NCBI RefSeq assembly: GCF_947493565.1
Contig: NZ_CANLRG010000004.1
Coordinates: forward strand, 186,001 to 250,000
Reading direction: 5' to 3'
Source: an uncultured Lutibacter sp.
GTDB taxonomy: Bacteria > Bacteroidota > Bacteroidia > Flavobacteriales > Flavobacteriaceae
DNA: 64,000 bases
Below are positions 38,428 through 47,654 of this stretch, one piece after another. The notes under the pieces are model-generated. The model searched no databases, was not told where the DNA came from, and saw nothing but the letters and a program-made list of their open reading frames with translations. Each line of letters starts with the position of its first letter. Within the stretch, counting starts at the first letter, position 1. The translations under genes were made by a program, and so were the position numbers.

Positions 38428-39120
38428 ATGAATCAAAAACTAAAATCTGAAGCTTTTACAATTTATTTAATTTTAGGCTCCATGTTTATTGCGGCATTGG
38501 TTGCTTCTAATTTAATTTTTCAAAAATTCTTTTATTGGAATCCTTTTGGATGGTTTAGGTTTGAACTTTCTGTGGGTATTTTACCTTATCCAATCACTTT
38601 TTTAATTACTGATATTATTTCTGAAATATATGGTAAAAAAAAGGCCAATCAAATTGTAATTGCTGGTATTTTTGCTTCTTTGTTTTCTATGAGTATAATA
38701 CTTATTGCCAATTATACACCTGCTATTGAAAACTCACCAATAAACAATGAAACTTTCACCAAAGTTTTTGGTTTATCACCCATTGCTGTACTAGCATCAA
38801 TGTTAGCCTACTTATTTGCTCAATTTATTGATATTAGGATTTTTCATTTTTGGAAAAGGAAAACAAAAGGTAAACATTTATGGTTACGCAATAACTTTTC
38901 GACTTTTTCTTCTCAATTTATAGATACATTTACGGTAGTTTCTTTATTATGTATTTTTAAAGTTTTACCTTGGAGTTTATTCCCTACTCTTTTAATTAGT
39001 GGATTTCTTTTTAAAATTATTATTGCTTTATTAGATACTCCAATTTTATATTTGATTGTTTATTTATTTAAAAAGAGGTTTAAATTAGCTAGTGGCGAAG
39101 AAATTAAACTAATAGATTAA
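38428..39120 (+). CDS. Queuosine precursor transporter (YhhQ/VUT family)
   Basis: The 230-residue membrane protein has about six hydrophobic segments and the family stretch YPITFLITDIISEIYGKKKA. Members import the precursors preQ0 or preQ1 for the tRNA nucleoside queuosine. The frame is open from 38347, but the ATG at 38428 gives the usual N-terminus and clears the divergent fabD start. No other queuosine gene lies nearby. Confidence 0.85.
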   Translation: MNQKLKSEAFTIYLILGSMFIAALVASNLIFQKFFYWNPFGWFRFELSVGILPYPITFLITDIISEIYGKKKANQIVIAGIFASLFSMSIILIANYTPAIENSPINNETFTKVFGLSPIAVLASMLAYLFAQFIDIRIFHFWKRKTKGKHLWLRNNFSTFSSQFIDTFTVVSLLCIFKVLPWSLFPTLLISGFLFKIIIALLDTPILYLIVYLFKKRFKLASGEEIKLID

Positions 39121-39128
39121 ACAAAAAA

Positions 39129-39145
39129 TTGGCATACTTTTTGAA
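39129..39145 (+). promoter_or_regulatory. Candidate sigma-54 type -24/-12 promoter
   Basis: TTGGCATACTTTTTGAA has GG and GA separated by 10 bases, close to the TGGCAC-N5-TTGC form of sigma-54 promoters, with A in place of the second C at -12. It precedes the lipoprotein gene by about 120 nt. The match could be chance in AT-rich DNA. Confidence 0.35.
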
Positions 39146-39266
39146 TTTTATTTCACAAAGGGTAACAATTTTAAATAAAATTGATCTAAAAGTGTAAATG
39201 AAACATAAAGTAAATGGTAACAACCATCCCTAAAAAGAAACATTTACTCCTAAATTTAAAAAATGG

Positions 39267-39620
39267 ATGAAAAATAAGTTTATACAAACCGCCATAATTT
39301 GTGTAGTATTATTTTTAAGTAATTGCAGATCATCAGATATTGAAATGGATTTACCTTATTGTATTAAGACTAAAATTGTTTCAATACTAGCTAATGAAGT
39401 TAACAACCCTACCACGCAAATATGGAAGTGGAAAGTTGATGATAAAACGTATTATTACATCACAAGTAATTGCTGTGATCAATATAACTATTTGTACAAT
39501 AGCAATTGCGAAATTGTATGTGCTCCAGATGGTGGTATTTCAGGAAATGGAGATGGAAATTGCCCTTCATTTACTACTGAAATACAAAAAACTTTAGTTT
39601 GGGAAGATACAAGAGATTAG
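39267..39620 (+). CDS. Small cysteine-rich lipoprotein of unknown function
   Basis: The 117-residue protein has a lipoprotein signal peptide with lipobox LSNC, cysteine at position 20. The mature part has about six cysteines (including CCDQYNYLYNSNCEIVC), which could form disulfides outside the cytoplasm. I recognise no family. An ATG at 39263 in another frame is ignored. Its stop codon abuts that of the convergent DUF2797 gene. Confidence 0.8.
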   Translation: MKNKFIQTAIICVVLFLSNCRSSDIEMDLPYCIKTKIVSILANEVNNPTTQIWKWKVDDKTYYYITSNCCDQYNYLYNSNCEIVCAPDGGISGNGDGNCPSFTTEIQKTLVWEDTRD

Positions 39621-40418
39621 CTATTTAATAGTGATAAAAACTTTATAGCCCTCACTATTTCTAACATTAAAAACCGTACCATCTTCAAAAATTAAATACT
39701 GACCTTTGATTCCTTTTAGCTTTCCTGAATACACATGTGATTTTTCTAGATTAAACGATTTGATTTTTTTGGGGAAAGTTAAAACCGGATAGGTTATTTC
39801 TGTTATTTTTCCATTATTTTCTAAAAAATAGTTTTTAGCTTCTTCTGGAATAAACGTCTTTAATTTTTCACGTTCCTCTATCAAATCTGCATCAACAATT
39901 TCATTTTTTAGCATTTTTTGCCAACTGGTTTTATCAGAAACATAGTCTTTTAAAGCAACTTCGGTTATCCCAGCTAGATACCTGTTTGGAACTTCAACAA
40001 TTTCTATAGCTTTTGAAGCTCCTTGATCTATCCAACGTGTTGGAACTTGCGTTTTTCGTGTGACACCAACTTTTACATTACTAGACAATGCTAGATACAC
40101 TACATGTGGCTGTAATTGAACTTTTTTTTCATATGCTAAATCTCTATCTTCAATTCCTTTATGTGCTGTACTTAATTCGGGCTTCATAATCCAATCACCT
40201 ACCTGAGCACTTTCATAAAAACATTCATAACAAAAACCTTGTCTAAAAATTTTTTTTTCTTTTCCGCAACATAAACATTGATAGCCTTCAAAACTAATTT
40301 CCAGCTCTTTATCTAATAATTGATTTAAATTTAAAAAATTATTTTCTGTATCTAAATAATACTGAACCTCCTCATCTAATTCTGTTATCATTTTTTTTAA
40401 TACTACTTGATATTGCAT
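39621..40418 (-). CDS. DUF2797 protein with zinc-ribbon-like cysteines
   Basis: The 265-residue protein has a CxCC (48-51) and CxxC (63-66) cluster, suggesting a zinc site, followed by an HVVYLALSSNVKVGVTRKTQVPTRW region reminiscent of a GIY-YIG-like fold. I recognise it as DUF2797; its function is unknown. I chose the ATG at 40418, since the family begins MQYxxVLxKM, over the longer frame to 40442. It is divergent from the GH3 gene with only 45 bp between. Confidence 0.82.
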   Translation of the reverse strand: MQYQVVLKKMITELDEEVQYYLDTENNFLNLNQLLDKELEISFEGYQCLCCGKEKKIFRQGFCYECFYESAQVGDWIMKPELSTAHKGIEDRDLAYEKKVQLQPHVVYLALSSNVKVGVTRKTQVPTRWIDQGASKAIEIVEVPNRYLAGITEVALKDYVSDKTSWQKMLKNEIVDADLIEEREKLKTFIPEEAKNYFLENNGKITEITYPVLTFPKKIKSFNLEKSHVYSGKLKGIKGQYLIFEDGTVFNVRNSEGYKVFITIK

Positions 40419-40463
40419 AAAAGTTTTTATTAAATTTAACACGCTAAATATACTTAATAAAAG

Positions 40464-41975
40464 ATGCCTTTTCCAATAGTTAATTCAATAATTTCATGGT
40501 TTTTAAAAAAACGAAAACATCAAATGGAATTATTTTTAAAATATCCCATCTATGTTCAAGATGAATTGTTATTTAAATTACTCCAAAAAGCAAAAGACAC
40601 TGAGGTTGGATTAAAATACGAGTTTTCAACTATTAATAATTATAATGAATTTGCTCAAAAAGTACCAATTCAGCAATATGAAACCATTGAGCCTTTAATT
40701 GAAAGAGCTAGAAAAGGAGAACAAAATATTTTTTGGCCTACACCTATAAAATGGTTTGCAAAATCTAGTGGTACTACCAACGCAAAAAGCAAATTTATAC
40801 CTGTTAGCGAGGAAGCTTTAGAAGATTGTCATTTTAAAGCTGGAAAAGACATGCTTTGTTTATTTTTCAATAACAACCCTGAAGCTGAACTTTTTACTGG
40901 AAAAGGATTAAGATTAGGCGGCAGCAGTGCCGTTTATGAAGATAATAATTCCTACTTCGGAGATTTATCAGCAATTATTATTGAAAATATGCCTTTTTGG
41001 GCAGATTTTAGCAGTGCTCCAAAGCAGGAAACTGCACTAATGGCTGAATGGGAAACTAAAATGAAAGCCATCGTTGATGAAACTATAGATGAAGATATCA
41101 CCAGTTTAGTTGGTGTCCCTTCTTGGATGTTAGTACTATTAAATAATGTATTAGAGCGAACAGGAAAAACTAATATTTTAGAAGTATGGCCTAATTTAGA
41201 AGTATATTTTCATGGAGGCGTTAACTTTAACCCATACCGTGAACAATTTAAAAAATTAATTCCTAAAAAGGATTTTAAATATTATGAAACCTACAACGCT
41301 TCAGAAGGTTTTTTTGCAATTCAAGATGTAAATAACTCATACGATTTACTTTTAATGTTAGACTATGGCATTTTTTATGAGTTTATCCCTATGGATAAGT
41401 TTGATGGAGAAAATTCAATTGCCATTCCACTTTCTAAAGTAAAACTCCATAAAAATTACGCTATGGTAATTACAACCAACGGTGGTTTATGGCGTTATTT
41501 AATTGGTGACACTGTTAAATTTACTTCACTAAACCCGTATAGAATTCGAATTACTGGGAGAACTAAACACTTTATCAATGTTTTTGGTGAAGAATTAATT
41601 ATTGAAAATGTTGAAAGCGCATTAAAACAAGCATGTTTAAAAACAGGTGCTGAAGTTTCAGAATATACGGTTGCTCCAGTTTTTATGAAGGAAAAAGATA
41701 GTGGTGGACATGAGTGGTTAATTGAATTTAGAAAACATCCTGAATGTATTAATTATTTTAAAGAACTATTGGACAATGCTCTAAAATCGATCAACTCAGA
41801 TTATGAGGCTAAACGTTATAATAATATGACACTAGCCATGCCCAAAATAAATATTGCAAGAGAGGGCTTATTTTATGATTGGTTAAAACAAAAAGGAAAA
41901 CTTGGTGGGCAACATAAAATTCCACGACTTTCTAATTCTAGAAAACATTTAGAAGAACTTTTAAGCCTAACCTAA
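40464..41975 (+). CDS. GH3 auxin-responsive-like acyl-adenylating enzyme
   Basis: The 503-residue protein belongs to the GH3 family of adenylate-forming enzymes that conjugate acyl acids with amino acids. It has the ATP-site KSSGTTNAKSKFIP, the YNASEGFFAIQD motif and the ITGRTKHFINVFGEELI hinge. The substrate in bacteria is unknown. It neighbours DUF2797, an arrangement I recall from other Flavobacteriaceae. Confidence 0.9.
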   Translation: MPFPIVNSIISWFLKKRKHQMELFLKYPIYVQDELLFKLLQKAKDTEVGLKYEFSTINNYNEFAQKVPIQQYETIEPLIERARKGEQNIFWPTPIKWFAKSSGTTNAKSKFIPVSEEALEDCHFKAGKDMLCLFFNNNPEAELFTGKGLRLGGSSAVYEDNNSYFGDLSAIIIENMPFWADFSSAPKQETALMAEWETKMKAIVDETIDEDITSLVGVPSWMLVLLNNVLERTGKTNILEVWPNLEVYFHGGVNFNPYREQFKKLIPKKDFKYYETYNASEGFFAIQDVNNSYDLLLMLDYGIFYEFIPMDKFDGENSIAIPLSKVKLHKNYAMVITTNGGLWRYLIGDTVKFTSLNPYRIRITGRTKHFINVFGEELIIENVESALKQACLKTGAEVSEYTVAPVFMKEKDSGGHEWLIEFRKHPECINYFKELLDNALKSINSDYEAKRYNNMTLAMPKINIAREGLFYDWLKQKGKLGGQHKIPRLSNSRKHLEELLSLT

Positions 41976-41980
41976 ATCCG

Positions 41981-42958
41981 CTAAATCTTACGTTCAATTA
42001 CATAACTAACCATCGTTAATAAAGAATCTTTGTAAGGAGAATCAGGATAAGAATTCAAAATAGTCAAGGCTCTATTTTGATAATCTTTCATTTTGGAAGT
42101 AGTATATTCAATACCTCCTTTTTCTTTCACAAATGTTATAACTTCTTTAACTCTCTTTTTATTTTTATTGTATTTTTTTACAGAGTTTATTAACCATTTA
42201 CGCTCTGTTTCTGTACAATTATTTAAAGCATAAATAAGTGGTAATGTCATTTTCTGTTCTTTAATATCTATCCCTGTTGGTTTTCCAATTTTAGCATCTG
42301 TATAATCAAACAAGTCATCTTTAATTTGAAAAGCAATTCCTATTAACTCTCCGAACAAACGCATTTTTTCAATTTCTTCACTAGAACTTCCAACAGAAGC
42401 TGCTCCAATACCACAACAAGCCGCTATTAATGTTGCTGTTTTCTGACGAATAATTTCAAAATATACCTCCTCTGTAATATCTAATCTTCGTGCTTTTTCA
42501 ATTTGAAGCAGCTCTCCTTCACTCATTTCACGAACTGCAACAGAAATCAGCTTTAATATATCAAAATCTTCATTATCTATAGAAAGTAACAACCCTTTGG
42601 ATAATAAAAAATCACCAACCAATACCGCTATTTTATTTTTCCACAACGCATTTATAGAGAAAAAACCTCTTCTTCTATTACTATCATCAACAATATCATC
42701 GTGAACTAAAGTTGCCGTGTGTATTAACTCAATAATAGAGGCTCCTCTATAGGTTCTTTCTTCAAATTTACCTCCTGAAACCATTTTTGCAACCAAAAAA
42801 ACAAACATCGGCCTCATTTGTTTTCCCTTTCTGCGAACTATGTACTGTGTGATTCTATTTAATAATGGAACTTTTGTAGCCATGGACTCTTTGAACTTGC
42901 TTTCAAAAAGTTCCATTTCTTTAAGTATTGGCTGTTTGATTATTTCTACTGGTTTCAT
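41981..42958 (-). CDS. Polyprenyl diphosphate synthase
   Basis: The 325-residue trans-isoprenyl synthase has the two Asp-rich motifs LVHDDIVDDSNRRRG and IKDDLFDYTD. Length and motifs fit the long-chain (octaprenyl or heptaprenyl type) enzymes that make the quinone side chain. The frame can start at a GTG at 42967, but the ATG at 42958 is preferred. It ends 5 bp from the convergent GH3 gene. Confidence 0.93.
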   Translation of the reverse strand: MKPVEIIKQPILKEMELFESKFKESMATKVPLLNRITQYIVRRKGKQMRPMFVFLVAKMVSGGKFEERTYRGASIIELIHTATLVHDDIVDDSNRRRGFFSINALWKNKIAVLVGDFLLSKGLLLSIDNEDFDILKLISVAVREMSEGELLQIEKARRLDITEEVYFEIIRQKTATLIAACCGIGAASVGSSSEEIEKMRLFGELIGIAFQIKDDLFDYTDAKIGKPTGIDIKEQKMTLPLIYALNNCTETERKWLINSVKKYNKNKKRVKEVITFVKEKGGIEYTTSKMKDYQNRALTILNSYPDSPYKDSLLTMVSYVIERKI

Positions 42959-43030
42959 AAGCTTCACAAAAATAACAGAATATTTTGTATGTATCTAAAT
43001 TATTTTTTTCGTATTCATATTTATAGTTAA

Positions 43031-43038
43031 TACATTTG
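43031..43038 (+). promoter_or_regulatory. -7 element upstream of the secreted protein gene
   Basis: TACATTTG is a consensus match ending 26 nt before the ATG at 43065. The -33 element is unclear. Confidence 0.55.
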
Positions 43039-43064
43039 AAGTTTTAAAAAATAATTTAATACAT

Positions 43065-43520
43065 ATGAAAAAAATTTTACTTGCAACATTTTTGCTATTG
43101 GTATCTTTTATTGATTTAAAAGCTCAAAATTTAGAGTATAAAGTAATTACTAGTGTGGAGTCTATTGTTCCAATGGGTTTAGGTAGATCTAGAATTATTT
43201 CTTCTGAAGAAGAGCAGAACTACCAAGATTTAACATCTGAAAGAACAACTGAAAACAATAAACAAAACAAAGCTAAACGTTCAAAAGCTAAAATTGACAA
43301 TTTTGAAGAAACTAAATTATTAAACTTTTTTAGTGTTGCTGGTATCAACTTTAAAAATATTGCTTCCAACGATGCTATAATTAGTTCTAAAATTAACACT
43401 ATGGTTAACAATGGTTGGGAATTGGCTTTTGTTGTAAGTGGCGTTGAAAGTGATGGTGGAAAAGGTGATGGACAAGGTATTTATATTACGCGCTATATTT
43501 TTAAAAGAATTAAAGAGTAA
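43065..43520 (+). CDS. Secreted protein with DUF4177-like C-terminus
   Basis: The 151-residue protein has a signal peptide (about 1-20, ending LKAQN), a charged middle part with many Asn, Lys and Glu, and a C-terminal NGWELAFVVSGVE to YITRYIFKR stretch that resembles the DUF4177 fold. No lipobox cysteine is present, so it is probably periplasmic. Function unknown. A strong terminator follows. Confidence 0.8.
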   Translation: MKKILLATFLLLVSFIDLKAQNLEYKVITSVESIVPMGLGRSRIISSEEEQNYQDLTSERTTENNKQNKAKRSKAKIDNFEETKLLNFFSVAGINFKNIASNDAIISSKINTMVNNGWELAFVVSGVESDGGKGDGQGIYITRYIFKRIKE

Positions 43521-43521
43521 T

Positions 43522-43552
43522 AAAAAAGGGAAGCTAATGCTTCCCTTTTTTT
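43522..43552. terminator. Bidirectional terminator
   Basis: AAAAAAGGGAAGC and GCTTCCCTTTTTT form a near-perfect stem with loop TAAT, between the secreted protein gene and the convergent aromatic operon. Confidence 0.88.
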
Positions 43553-43561
43553 ATGATACAT

Positions 43562-44638
43562 TTATTTTACATTGTGCTGAATATTTATAGACTCCACATG
43601 GATTGCTTTAAAAATTTCTTCAATAAATTCTTTACTTAAACCTTTAGACTGACCATCTTCAACCATTTTATTTAAAATATCAGCCCATCGTCCACTTTGT
43701 AAAATGGCTACATTTTCATCATGTTTTAGCTTTCCAATAGCCTTTGCAATCCCCATTCTATCACTTAAAATATCAATAATATTGCTATCAATTAAGTCTA
43801 ATTCTTTACGATGCATGTTCAATTTTCTTTGGAATTCTTCTGCAGTACTATTCTTTTGTCGAATTCTTAAATCTTGGGTAATTTGATTTAATTGTGCTGG
43901 TGTAATTTGTTGTTTTGCATCACTCCAAGCATTATCAGGATCAATATGAGTTTCAATCATAAATCCATCATAATTTAAATCTAATGCCGTTTGAGAAACA
44001 TCTAAAATAGTATCTCTTCTACCACAAATATGAGAAGGGTCTAAAATTAATGGCAAGTCTGGAAATTCTTTTTTCAATTCAATAGCTATATGCCATTTTG
44101 GTTTATTTCTGTAATGCATTGTGTTGTATGCTGAAAAACCTCTATGAATAACTCCTAATTGAGAAATTCCAGCAGACTGTAAACGTTCAACACCTCCAAG
44201 CCATAGTGGAAGGTCTGGGTTCACAGGATTTTTAACTAGAACTGGTTTATCAACTCCTTTTAATGAATCAGCTATTTCTTGAACTGCAAAAGGGTTTACC
44301 GTGGTTCTAGCTCCAATCCATAAAATATCTATATCATGTTTTAGCGCCTTTTCAACATGGTCAGTATTTCCTACTTCAGTAGTTACCAACATTCCTGTTT
44401 CTTCTTTTACCTTTTGAAGCCAAGGCAATCCCTTTTCTCCTACACCTTCAAAACCACCTGGACGAGTTCTAGGTTTCCATATTCCTGCTCTAAATACATT
44501 TGTATCAGTATCTTTTAATAAATGAGCTGTTTTTAGTACTTGTTCTTCAGTTTCAGCACTACAAGGCCCAGCTATTACAATTGGATGCGCTAGGTTCATA
44601 GCGTCTAACCACCTTCTATTTTCTTTTTTTATTTCCAT
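43562..44638 (-). CDS. Bifunctional DAHP synthase / chorismate mutase type II
   Basis: The N-terminal 265 residues or so are a DAHP synthase (first step of the shikimate route) with AGPCSAETEEQ and KNPVNPDLPLW; the C-terminal 90 residues form an AroQ-type chorismate mutase, starting near KELDLIDSNIIDILSDR. The fusion is typical of Bacteroidetes. It is the last gene of the Phe/Tyr operon, so both entry and branch point of aromatic synthesis would be under the same attenuator. Confidence 0.95.
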   Translation of the reverse strand: MEIKKENRRWLDAMNLAHPIVIAGPCSAETEEQVLKTAHLLKDTDTNVFRAGIWKPRTRPGGFEGVGEKGLPWLQKVKEETGMLVTTEVGNTDHVEKALKHDIDILWIGARTTVNPFAVQEIADSLKGVDKPVLVKNPVNPDLPLWLGGVERLQSAGISQLGVIHRGFSAYNTMHYRNKPKWHIAIELKKEFPDLPLILDPSHICGRRDTILDVSQTALDLNYDGFMIETHIDPDNAWSDAKQQITPAQLNQITQDLRIRQKNSTAEEFQRKLNMHRKELDLIDSNIIDILSDRMGIAKAIGKLKHDENVAILQSGRWADILNKMVEDGQSKGLSKEFIEEIFKAIHVESINIQHNVK

Positions 44639-44655
44639 GATGTTTAATTTCTTAA

Positions 44656-45513
44656 TTAGTTAGGTTGTTTTATTCCGTTTAAAATTGATTTTATATAATT
44701 GGTTTCTTTCATTGTTTTATTTAAAGCATCACTATCATTATTGACAATCATTTCTTTAAATTCAATTAAATTTTTTATGTATTCATCTAATGAGCGAATA
44801 ACATTTTCTTTATTTTCTAAAAATATTGGAGTCCAGGTAGTCGCCGAACTTTTAGCCAAACGCACTGTCGATGCAAAACCTGTACTTGCCATATCAAAAA
44901 TTGCTTGCTCGTTTTTTTCAATTTCAAGCACTGTTTTACCAAGCATAAATGAACTTACATGTGAAAGATGAGATACATAAGCTATGTGCCTATCATGTTC
45001 AATTGGGTTCATCATTTTTATGCGCATATTTAATTTTTTAAATAAACTAATGGCTTTATCTAAAATTTTCCAATCTGTTTTATCTGCTTCACAAATAATA
45101 TTTACTTTTTCATCAAATAGATTTAAAATTGCTGCTTCAGGGCCAGAGAACTCGGTACCAGCTAAAGGGTGAGCTGCAACAAAATTCTTTCGTTTTGGAT
45201 GATTTTCTATAGACTTGCAAATTTCATTCTTTACAGAACCTACATCAAAAACCAGCGTGTTAGTTGCAATTGTATCTAACACCTTTTTTAGTACATGTGG
45301 TATTACATTTACAGGTACCGCAATTATTACTACCGATGCTTGAGAAAGCTCTGAAGGGTTCATTTCAGCGTCAGTAATACCCAATTCTAAGGCTTTTTGA
45401 ATATGATCAGGATTTTGATCTATCCCATAAACTTTAAACCCCATTCGCTGCTTTAAGTCTAATGCTAAAGAACCTCCTATTAAGCCCAAACCTATTATTA
45501 CTAATTTTTCCAT
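44656..45513 (-). CDS. tyrA: Prephenate dehydrogenase
   Basis: TyrA oxidises prephenate to 4-hydroxyphenylpyruvate for tyrosine. The 285-residue protein has the NAD loop IGLGLIGGSLALDL and the HPLAGTEFSGP motif with catalytic histidine. No ACT or chorismate mutase domain is fused. It overlaps the aminotransferase by one base. Confidence 0.95.
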   Translation of the reverse strand: MEKLVIIGLGLIGGSLALDLKQRMGFKVYGIDQNPDHIQKALELGITDAEMNPSELSQASVVIIAVPVNVIPHVLKKVLDTIATNTLVFDVGSVKNEICKSIENHPKRKNFVAAHPLAGTEFSGPEAAILNLFDEKVNIICEADKTDWKILDKAISLFKKLNMRIKMMNPIEHDRHIAYVSHLSHVSSFMLGKTVLEIEKNEQAIFDMASTGFASTVRLAKSSATTWTPIFLENKENVIRSLDEYIKNLIEFKEMIVNNDSDALNKTMKETNYIKSILNGIKQPN

Positions 45514-46676
45514 TACAATTTACTTTTAACCGTTGTAACTCTTTCTAAAACTTCTTTAAAAACCTCTTCTGACACACACAAAGATGCTCTTATATACCCT
45601 TCTCCATTTGAGCCAAAAACAGTTCCTGGAGTAATAAATACATCTTTTTCATATAATAAGGTATCTGTAAATTGTTCAGCAGATTCTCCCTTAGGTAATT
45701 TTGCCCACACAAATAAACCTCCAATGTTTTTATTATAAGAACAATCTAAGGCATCAAATATTTTCCAAACCAAAGCTTGTCTTTTTTTATAAATTTTATT
45801 TTGTTTTTCAAACCAATCTTTTGTTAAGTTTAAAGCTTCTACTGCACCTTTTTGGATTCCCAAAAACATTCCTGAATCCATATTGCTTTTCACCTGTAGA
45901 ATTGTTTTTAAAATTTTTGAATTCCCAACAACCATACCTACACGCCAACCAGCCATATTAAATGATTTACTTAATGAATTTAATTCAACAGCAACCTCTT
46001 TCGCTCCTTCAACGGCTAAAAGACTTGTAGGAGAATCATTTAAAATAAAGCTATAGGGGTTATCATTTACAATTAAAATATTATATTTTTTTGCAAAATC
46101 TATTAATTTTTTAAAATGCTCTTTTGTAGCTTCTGCTCCCGTTGGCATATGTGGATAATTTATCCACATCATTTTTACTTTAGAAAGATCTTGATTTTCT
46201 ATTTCTTCTAAATTAGGCAACCAATTTGTAGCCTCCTTTAAGTTGTACAATATAGGTTCTGCTTGAACTAATTTAGTCACAGAAGCATATGTTGGATATC
46301 CTGGATTAGGAATTAACACTTGATCTCCTTTGTTTAAAAAAGCCATTGAAATATGCATAATCCCTTCTTTAGAACCCATTAAAGGCAATATTTCATTATT
46401 AGGGTTTAAATCAACTTGATAATAATCTTTATAAAATTTACCAATACCCTCTCGTAATTCAGGAATACCTTGATAACTTTGATATTGGTGTACATTGGGT
46501 ATTTGAATTGCATTATTTACTGCTTCAATTACATTTAAAGGAGGGGCTAAATCTGGACTTCCAATAGCAATATTTATTATTGGTCTCCCCTCATTTTTTA
46601 ATGCGGCTACTTCTCTAAGCTTTTTAGAAAAATAATACTCTTTTACCTCATTTAATCTATCCGCTTTTTGAATCAT
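45513..46676 (-). CDS. Aromatic or aspartate-type aminotransferase (class I/II)
   Basis: The 387-residue fold I PLP enzyme has the PLP lysine in SLSKSFNMAGWRVG and the conserved arginine in GYIRASLC. In this operon it probably transaminates phenylpyruvate and hydroxyphenylpyruvate, or prephenate. The sequence also resembles LL-diaminopimelate and related aminotransferases, so the specificity is inferred from context. It overlaps pheA by one base. Confidence 0.88.
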   Translation of the reverse strand: MIQKADRLNEVKEYYFSKKLREVAALKNEGRPIINIAIGSPDLAPPLNVIEAVNNAIQIPNVHQYQSYQGIPELREGIGKFYKDYYQVDLNPNNEILPLMGSKEGIMHISMAFLNKGDQVLIPNPGYPTYASVTKLVQAEPILYNLKEATNWLPNLEEIENQDLSKVKMMWINYPHMPTGAEATKEHFKKLIDFAKKYNILIVNDNPYSFILNDSPTSLLAVEGAKEVAVELNSLSKSFNMAGWRVGMVVGNSKILKTILQVKSNMDSGMFLGIQKGAVEALNLTKDWFEKQNKIYKKRQALVWKIFDALDCSYNKNIGGLFVWAKLPKGESAEQFTDTLLYEKDVFITPGTVFGSNGEGYIRASLCVSEEVFKEVLERVTTVKSKL

Positions 46677-47494
46677 TATCTTTTACTTTTAGTGTATTCA
46701 CCTAATACTTTTAACATTTCAACTTTATCTTTAATTTCATTCATGGCATTGTAATAATCCGCATAACTATTAAAAATAAAATCGGCAAAAAATGCGTACT
46801 TCCAAGGTGTTTCAATAACTGGCATAGACTGTATTTTAGATAAATTTAAATGGTGTTTTGCCAAAATAGTTAATATTTGTGCCAAACTACCTGTGTCATC
46901 ACTTGTAATAAATTTAATAGATGCTTTATTAGCTGAAACCAAATTTTTAGCTTCAGAGTTTGTTAAAATAAAAAACCTGGTCGCATTCTCTTTAATCGTT
47001 TGAATTGCTGAGGCTAAAATTGTTAAATCATACGTTTCTGCTGCTAATTCGCTTGCTATGGCTCCTATCCCTTTTAAATTATTATCTCTAATTCGTTTGG
47101 CCACTGAAGCCGTATCTTTATCTTCAATTAATTTAATATGAGGGTAGTCTTTAAAAAATTTATGACATTGTAATAAAGCCATTGGGTGTGAATAAACTTC
47201 TTTAATATCTTCAATTTTTTGACCGTTTAACACCATTAAATTGTGTTGTATTGGCAAATGAAATTCTCCACAAATATTTAATTGATGTTCATCAATTAAA
47301 GCGTAATTGGGTAAAATGGCTCCAGCTATGGTATTTTCTATTGCCATAATTACAACTTCTGCTTTATTAGTATAAAGTAAATTTGGTAATTCACTAAATG
47401 ATAAACATTCAATTAAATCGATATTTTTACCAAAATAGGCTTCAGCAACTATGTGATGAAACGATCCTTTAATTCCTTGTATTGCTACTTTCAT
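46676..47494 (-). CDS. pheA: Prephenate dehydratase with C-terminal ACT domain
   Basis: PheA converts prephenate to phenylpyruvate. The 272-residue protein has the PDT domain with the catalytic NATRFF motif near residue 169, then an ACT domain (about 190-265). The usual Phe-binding ESRP motif of the ACT domain reads QSMP here, which may weaken or change feedback. There is no fused chorismate mutase; that activity is in the last gene of the operon. It is the first structural gene after the aromatic attenuator, 14 nt from the end of its T tract. Confidence 0.95.
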   Translation of the reverse strand: MKVAIQGIKGSFHHIVAEAYFGKNIDLIECLSFSELPNLLYTNKAEVVIMAIENTIAGAILPNYALIDEHQLNICGEFHLPIQHNLMVLNGQKIEDIKEVYSHPMALLQCHKFFKDYPHIKLIEDKDTASVAKRIRDNNLKGIGAIASELAAETYDLTILASAIQTIKENATRFFILTNSEAKNLVSANKASIKFITSDDTGSLAQILTILAKHHLNLSKIQSMPVIETPWKYAFFADFIFNSYADYYNAMNEIKDKVEMLKVLGEYTKSKR

Positions 47495-47508
47495 TGTTAT
47501 TTTTTATC

Positions 47509-47540
47509 AAAAAAAAAGTCCCGATTTATATCGAGACTTT
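47509..47540 (-). terminator. Aromatic leader terminator
   Basis: The minus strand has a 12-bp stem AAAAGTCTCGAT/ATCGGGACTTTT with one G-T pair and loop ATAA, followed by nine T (47509-47517), 14 nt before pheA. Confidence 0.9.
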
Positions 47541-47574
47541 TTAATTTATTTTTTTAAATAATACATACGAAGTC

Positions 47575-47643
47575 TCAACCTTTATTGATAAAATAAAAGT
47601 AAAAATAGAAACGGTTCCAAGTATTATTTGTTTTCATTGTCAT
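47575..47643 (-). CDS. pheL: Phe/Tyr leader peptide, 22 residues
   Basis: ATG at 47641-47643 (or at 47635-47637) and TGA at 47575-47577 delimit the ORF. It has one Trp codon and then the run FYFYFYF, seven alternating Phe and Tyr codons, which fits an operon making both amino acids. The stop lies inside TTGAGACTT (47570-47578), which can form nine pairs, one of them G-T, with AAGTCTCGA in the terminator arm (47531-47539). A consensus promoter is just upstream. The symbol is by analogy with E. coli; the second ATG leaves a longer untranslated leader and may be the true start. Confidence 0.9.
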   Translation of the reverse strand: MTMKTNNTWNRFYFYFYFINKG

Positions 47644-47654
47644 AATTTATTTGG

